NCBI RefSeq assembly: GCF_001261735.1 | Contig: NZ_CVRP01000017.1 | Span: 62,001-126,000, forward strand | Length of the DNA stretch: 64,000 bases | Source: Dysgonomonas sp. BGC7 | GTDB taxonomy: Bacteria > Bacteroidota > Bacteroidia > Bacteroidales > Dysgonomonadaceae | Direction of reading: 5' to 3' | Shown here: positions 59,990 to 64,000 of the stretch, piece by piece | Layout: each line of letters opens with the position of its first letter | Position numbering within the stretch: position 1 is the stretch's first letter | Translations under genes and position numbers: made by a program | Notes under the pieces: generated by a model | Told to the model about the DNA's origin: nothing | Database searches by the model: none | Seen by the model: only the letters and a program-made list of their open reading frames with translations

Positions 59990-62368
59990 TTATTTAAATA
60001 TGTTGTCTATTCCTACAGGACTGTTGTCATCCTCTACGTCGTCAGAGTTACCTTTGTCACACACTCCATATCCCGGAATGGACTCGAACTGAGTAGATTG
60101 ACTATATCCTATTTTCTTATCGGAATATACTTTTTTCATAAAGAGACCAACTATAGGAAGAGCACTACTGGCACCCTGGCCTTCAGCCATCGAGTCGAAG
60201 TGTATTGTTGGCTCGTCTCCTCCTATCCAGCATCCAGCTGAGATGTTAGGGGTAAAGGCCATAAACCAACCGTCAGAGTTGCTATTTGTAGTACCGGTCT
60301 TACCTCCCATAGGAGCTGTTAGACCGTAATTCCTTCTCATACGTCCGCCTGTACCGCCATCAATGACACCTCGAAGCATATCCAGCATTTTCACATATGT
60401 GCCCTCGCTAAACACTTCGTCTAGTTTTGGTGAGAAGTTGGCTATAATATTACCATACTGGTCTTCTATGTGAGTGATATATATAGGGCTTACTTTTACT
60501 CCCTTGTTTGCAAAAGAAGTATAAGCAGCAGCCATTTCGGCAACAGTAACTTCCGGTGTACCTAACGACATGGATACTACGGGGTCTATGTGGCCTGTTA
60601 TGCCAAACGAGTGTAGCAGACGTGCAAAGGTATAAGGAGAAGTCTTACTCATCAGGTATGCAGTGACCATATTATCCGAGTTCTGAAGTCCCCATTTTAT
60701 TGTCACTTTCTCACCAAATTTAGAAGCTTTTGCTCCTCGGGGGCTCCACGGTTTACCATTTTCCTGTATAAGAGTCTGTTGTTCATATATCATTTCGTCG
60801 CAAGGAGTGAATCCTTCTTCCATAGCCAATGTATATAGATAAGGTTTGATTGTAGACCCTACTTGACGACGTCCCATATTTACCATGTCATATTGGAAAT
60901 AACCATAGTCGATGCCTCCCACATAAGCTTTTACATACCCGTTGTGCGTGTCCATTGCCATAAAGCCTGTACGAAGGAACGATTTGTGGTAACGAATAGA
61001 ATCCCAAGGGGTCATTATAGTATCCGTCTCTCCCTTCCATGAAAAGACTTTCATTTCGACAGGTTGTTTGAAGGCTTTCAGTATCTCACTTTCAGACATT
61101 CCACCTTTTTTCATATTTTTATACCTATCGGAATTCTTCATTGCCTGACTAAGTATGTTGTCCACATTTTTAGCATCTTTTAGAGAAAAAGGTGCATAAG
61201 AACGTCCCTTTTTTTCTCTGTCGAATGCTGGCTGCAAGGATTTACTCATATGTTCGGTAACAGCCTCTTCTGCATATTGTTGCATGCGTGAGTCTACTGT
61301 AGCAAATATCTTTAGCCCATCGGTGGCAAGGCTGTAGTTTGATCCGTCCGGTTTTTTATTTTTGTTGCACCATCCGTAAAGAGGATTGTTCTCCCAGTTT
61401 AGCGAATCTTGTACATATTGCTCTGTTTGCCATGAGGCGTAGTTCGATTTTTTAGGCTTCTTTGCACTCATCGTCAAACGTAAATACTCTCTGAAATATG
61501 GAGCTAACCCGTCTTTGTGATCTACTTTCTTAAAGTCGAGCTTTAGAGGGGTTTGCTGCAAAGAGTCTAATTGAGCCTTTGTTATATAATCGGATTTGTA
61601 CATTTGTTCGAGTACAACATTTCTGCGTCCTTTAGTGCGGTCAGGAAATCTCCTTGGATTAAAGTATGAAGGGTTTTTACACATTCCTATCAGTGTAGCT
61701 GCTTCTTCTGCTTTAAGTTCCTTTGGTGTTTTATTGAAATATACTTGCGCTGCCGATTGTATTCCTACGGCATTGTATAAAAAGTCGAACTGATTCAGGT
61801 ACAGATTTACTATTTCATCCTTGGTGTAATATCTTTCTAATTGTACTGCGATAACCCATTCTATCGGTTTGCGCAGGAAAATACGTTCAATAGCGTTTTC
61901 CGATGGGGGAGAATATAATAATTTTGCTAATTGCTGAGGAATTGTACTACCTCCGCCTCCGCTCGATTGCTGGAGTATAATTGTTTTTACTATAGCGCGT
62001 GTAAGGGCATATACATCTATACCCGAGTGTGAATAATAGCGGGCATCTTCGGTGGCAACGAGTGCTTGTACCAAATAGGGAGAAAGATCACTGTAATCAG
62101 AATAGATCCGATTGTTTTTTGCCTGAGAATAGGTGCCTAATAGTTTTCCATCGGAAGAATATACCTGCGAAGCATATTTGTCGATCGGATTTTCCAAATC
62201 TTCTACATCGGGCATGTATCCTATAATACCCGTGCTGATTAGTATAAATATAATGGCTATCAGTCCTATTACACTACCAAATATGATCCATAGACTTTTA
62301 ACTATCTGTTTAGGAGTGAATTTGCTGAAAAAACTTTTCTTTTTCGATTTCTCTTTCTTCTTATCCAT
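59990..62368 (-). CDS. penicillin-binding protein 1A-like bifunctional transglycosylase/transpeptidase
   Basis: Polymerises glycan strands and cross-links peptidoglycan at the outer face of the inner membrane. The 792 residues have a Lys/Ser-rich cytoplasmic N-terminus, one membrane helix (about 25-50), the GT51 domain with EDARYYSHSGIDVYALTR (catalytic Glu) and GGGGSTIPQQLAKLL, and the transpeptidase domain with the nucleophile Ser in STIKPYLY (about 500), the SDN motif (NSDNMV) and KTGTTNSNSDGWF (about 687). The family is class A PBP. A weak -7 element (TAAATTTG) lies at 62391-62398. The gene lies inside the pair of inverted repeats together with the sigma operon. Confidence 0.95.
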   Translation of the reverse strand: MDKKKEKSKKKSFFSKFTPKQIVKSLWIIFGSVIGLIAIIFILISTGIIGYMPDVEDLENPIDKYASQVYSSDGKLLGTYSQAKNNRIYSDYSDLSPYLVQALVATEDARYYSHSGIDVYALTRAIVKTIILQQSSGGGGSTIPQQLAKLLYSPPSENAIERIFLRKPIEWVIAVQLERYYTKDEIVNLYLNQFDFLYNAVGIQSAAQVYFNKTPKELKAEEAATLIGMCKNPSYFNPRRFPDRTKGRRNVVLEQMYKSDYITKAQLDSLQQTPLKLDFKKVDHKDGLAPYFREYLRLTMSAKKPKKSNYASWQTEQYVQDSLNWENNPLYGWCNKNKKPDGSNYSLATDGLKIFATVDSRMQQYAEEAVTEHMSKSLQPAFDREKKGRSYAPFSLKDAKNVDNILSQAMKNSDRYKNMKKGGMSESEILKAFKQPVEMKVFSWKGETDTIMTPWDSIRYHKSFLRTGFMAMDTHNGYVKAYVGGIDYGYFQYDMVNMGRRQVGSTIKPYLYTLAMEEGFTPCDEMIYEQQTLIQENGKPWSPRGAKASKFGEKVTIKWGLQNSDNMVTAYLMSKTSPYTFARLLHSFGITGHIDPVVSMSLGTPEVTVAEMAAAYTSFANKGVKVSPIYITHIEDQYGNIIANFSPKLDEVFSEGTYVKMLDMLRGVIDGGTGGRMRRNYGLTAPMGGKTGTTNSNSDGWFMAFTPNISAGCWIGGDEPTIHFDSMAEGQGASSALPIVGLFMKKVYSDKKIGYSQSTQFESIPGYGVCDKGNSDDVEDDNSPVGIDNIFK

Positions 62369-62484
62369 ATACTATATAAGTGTGTCGCTGCAAATTTAAG
62401 CAAAACGTTTTTAATAATGCAGATAAAAAAACTTAAATGCTTAAGGTTCTTCTATTAAGTGCATTAAGATAGATTCAATATGTG

Positions 62485-62594
62485 ATTTTAACTAAAACCT
62501 GACAAAGTTGTACACTTTTTCTCTATTTCTTCAACTGCCATTATTCTCCTCTTGGCTTTGCCCTAGCCTCCCTTCGGGGAGGTTGGTGGGGCTA
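62485..62594 (-). repeat. 110-bp repeat, copy 2
   Basis: Reverse complement of 57638-57747 with two differences (one in the GC-rich core, one near the AAAAAG run). The GC-rich core here is CCTCCC-TTCG-GGGAGG, a perfect 6-bp stem with a TTCG tetraloop. Confidence 0.9.
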
Positions 62595-62690
62595 CTTTAA
62601 CTAAAACCTGACATACTTGTACATTTTTTTCTTACTTTTTGCAATTATTTACTCAATCCTCTTGGCTTCCCTTAAGCCTCCTTTTGGGAG
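62595..62690 (-). repeat. diverged third copy of the 110-bp repeat
   Basis: Directly abuts copy 2 in the same direction. It shares TTTAACTAAAACCTGACA, the spaced TTGTACA, TCCTCTTGGCTT and AAGCCTCC-type blocks, but many other bases differ. It lacks the perfect GC stem. The tandem layout suggests an old duplication. Confidence 0.7.
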
Positions 62691-62776
62691 AAACAACGTT
62701 CGACAGAGCGAAGCGGAGTCAATTGGAGGATCACTCTATAGATAAAGATTTTAGAATGTCAGAGGATTAAGATAAG

Positions 62777-64000
62777 CTATACCGGGTCTACATCGTAATG
62801 TAGGAGAATGGATTTGAAAGCCGGATTTTTCAAAACTTCTGATTGATGATGCAAAATGGTCTCTCTTACCTTTTGTATAGATGCATTGTTTTCAATCTTC
62901 AATAAGATAGTACGTATATATAAGGATTGTATTCTGGCTATCGGAGGTTTTCCTGGGCCTAATATTCGTTGACCGAATGATTGTCTGAGGGCTTGGGCAA
63001 AGCTAGTAGAAGCAGTCTCTACCACTCTTTCGTCACGTGCCCTCAGTACGATAGATATCAATCTGAAATAAGGAGGGTAGCGAAATAGTTTACGTTCTTC
63101 CAGTTGCGACAGATAGAACGATTCGTAGTCATTTTGCCTTACGTATTTTATGATAGGATGAGCCGGATGTGAAGTTTGCAATATGACAAGTCCCTGTTTG
63201 TTCTTCCTTCCCGCCCGCCCGCTAACCTGTGTCATCAGCTGAAACGCCTTCTCGTGTGCTCTGAAGTCTGGGTGGTTCATCAGATTGTCAGCATTTAATA
63301 TGCCTACAACCGATACATTATCAAAATCCAAGCCTTTCGATACCATTTGAGTACCGATAAGTATTTGGGTCTCGTTTTCTTCAAATTTTGATATTATGTG
63401 CTCATACGATTTTTTTCCTCGTGTGGTATCTATATCCATACGAGCTATGTTGGCCTCAGGAAACAGATTGTTCACTTCTTCCTCTATGCGTTCTGTGCCA
63501 TACCCATGATTGTCGAGGGTTGGTGTATGACATTCGGGGCATTCGTGAGGAACAGGATAGGCTGCACCGCAATAGTGGCAGAGCATTACTCTTTGTTCTT
63601 TGTGGTATGTGAGGCTGACATCACAGTTGATGCAAAGAGGTGTCCACGAACAGGTCTTACATTCTAGCATTGAAGAAAATCCCCTTCTGTTCTGAAAAAG
63701 TATAATCTGTTCTTTTTTAGACAAAGCTTCTTTTGTCTTTTCAGCCAAAGGAGGAGAGATTATTGATTTCATTTGCTTCTTTCTCCTCAACTCTTTCGTG
63801 TTGATAACGGCTATGTGAGGCAATTCTATATTTTCGTACCGTTTGTCTAGTTTAACAAAACCGTATCTTCCCGACTGAGCATTGTAGTAAGTCTCGATAG
63901 ATGGAGTAGCCGTACCAAGCAAAACTTTTGCCTCGTACATATTTGCAAGCATGCTGGCTGCATTGCGGGCATTGTATCTGGGGGCGGGGTCTTGTTGCTT
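62777..64000 (-). CDS. priA: primosomal protein N' (replication restart helicase), N-terminal part missing
   Basis: C-terminal 407 codons of PriA, the 3'-5' helicase that reloads the replisome at stalled forks. The frame is open to the right edge (QQDPAPRYNARNAA precedes the first Met), so the Met at 63952 is internal. Visible are helicase motif GTATPSIET, motif IV/V region (FQNRRGFSS), the double zinc-binding module with eight Cys (CKTCSWTPLCINC and CHYCGAAYPVPHECPEC), motif GTQMVSKGLDFDNV, and motif VI QVSGRAGR. The C-terminal domain is complete. The DNA-binding N-terminus lies outside the window. Confidence 0.96.
   Translation of the reverse strand, partial: KQQDPAPRYNARNAASMLANMYEAKVLLGTATPSIETYYNAQSGRYGFVKLDKRYENIELPHIAVINTKELRRKKQMKSIISPPLAEKTKEALSKKEQIILFQNRRGFSSMLECKTCSWTPLCINCDVSLTYHKEQRVMLCHYCGAAYPVPHECPECHTPTLDNHGYGTERIEEEVNNLFPEANIARMDIDTTRGKKSYEHIISKFEENETQILIGTQMVSKGLDFDNVSVVGILNADNLMNHPDFRAHEKAFQLMTQVSGRAGRKNKQGLVILQTSHPAHPIIKYVRQNDYESFYLSQLEERKLFRYPPYFRLISIVLRARDERVVETASTSFAQALRQSFGQRILGPGKPPIARIQSLYIRTILLKIENNASIQKVRETILHHQSEVLKNPAFKSILLHYDVDPV

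Larger units (their letters stand above)
62369..62776. other. intergenic region between priA and PBP1A, occupied by repeats
   Basis: No gene is seen. The stretch holds the PBP1A promoter candidate (62391-62398), repeat copy 2 (62485-62594), repeat copy 3 (62595-62690), and an unassigned tail (62691-62776) with GTTCGACAGAGCGAAGCGG and CTCTATAGATAAA. The last 13-mer also borders copy 1 (complement of 57624-57636), which may mark an element end. Confidence 0.5.

Noticed and set aside
57638-62690. Inverted repeats read as the ends of an insertion sequence or composite transposon
   Set aside because: No transposase, integrase or target-site duplication is visible, and the genes in between (sigma factor, PBP1A) are ordinary chromosomal genes. 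They are kept as repeats of unknown type.

Overview
The window is a chromosomal segment of a Bacteroidota bacterium, most likely of the order Bacteroidales; a Dysgonomonas-like genus is a guess I cannot settle from sequence alone. The basis is the AT-rich base composition, weak Shine-Dalgarno sites, many promoters of the Bacteroidota type (TAnnTTTG, sometimes with an upstream TTG/TTTG), a type IX secretion sorting domain, and typical families such as DUF2723, DUF6146, the TGS-uridine kinase fusion and a two-domain DsbD. There are 52 gene calls; the first (RelA/SpoT) and last (PriA) run off the window. I see no tRNA, rRNA, CRISPR array, insertion sequence or prophage gene.

Layout. 1-13.9 kb: ppGpp synthetase/hydrolase, a Lys-rich secreted protein, uracil permease, ndk with an M23/LysM peptidase, mazG, a DsbD-like reductase, dnaG with two unknown genes, and a NatA/NatB-type ABC exporter. 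13.9-22.3 kb is the most accessory-looking part: an outer-membrane barrel, a 1545-residue polysaccharide lyase family 8 enzyme with a type IX sorting tail, a MuiA/DUF4139 protein carrying a TonB-plug/SusC-like insert, and a DUF6146 protein. 22.5-31.3 kb: a DUF2723 membrane protein, a CE4 deacetylase, an unknown protein beside class I fumarase, a secreted unknown and purN. 31.4-37.8 kb: acpP-fabF-rnc, a nucleoside kinase, asnA, and a small metal/envelope pair (secreted HMA protein plus NlpE-like lipoprotein). 37.9-49.5 kb: gcvP with a metallo-hydrolase, an NAD(P)-binding protein, a lipoprotein with rsmG, the thrS-infC-rpmI-rplT translation cluster, and a long TPR protein.

49.6-57.5 kb carries ruvX-def followed, on the same strand and closely spaced, by two Wza-type export lipoproteins and a Wzc-type tyrosine autokinase. 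So a polysaccharide export module appears to be transcribed behind housekeeping genes. Next come ilvE-lptB and a second peptide deformylase that carries a lipoprotein signal. 57.8-62.4 kb holds an ECF-type sigma factor, a membrane protein that may be its regulator, a TraB/GumN protein and PBP1A. This block is bracketed by two 110-bp inverted repeats that differ at only two positions, with a third, diverged copy next to the right one. The window ends in priA.

The observations most worth following are the MuiA-TonB plug chimera, the exported deformylase, the inverted repeats around the sigma/PBP1A block, the type IX-secreted lyase operon, the terminator-like hairpin at the very start of the uraA transcript, and the kinase whose ThrRS-like domain has lost its histidine pair. 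I found no complete new defence or mobile system.
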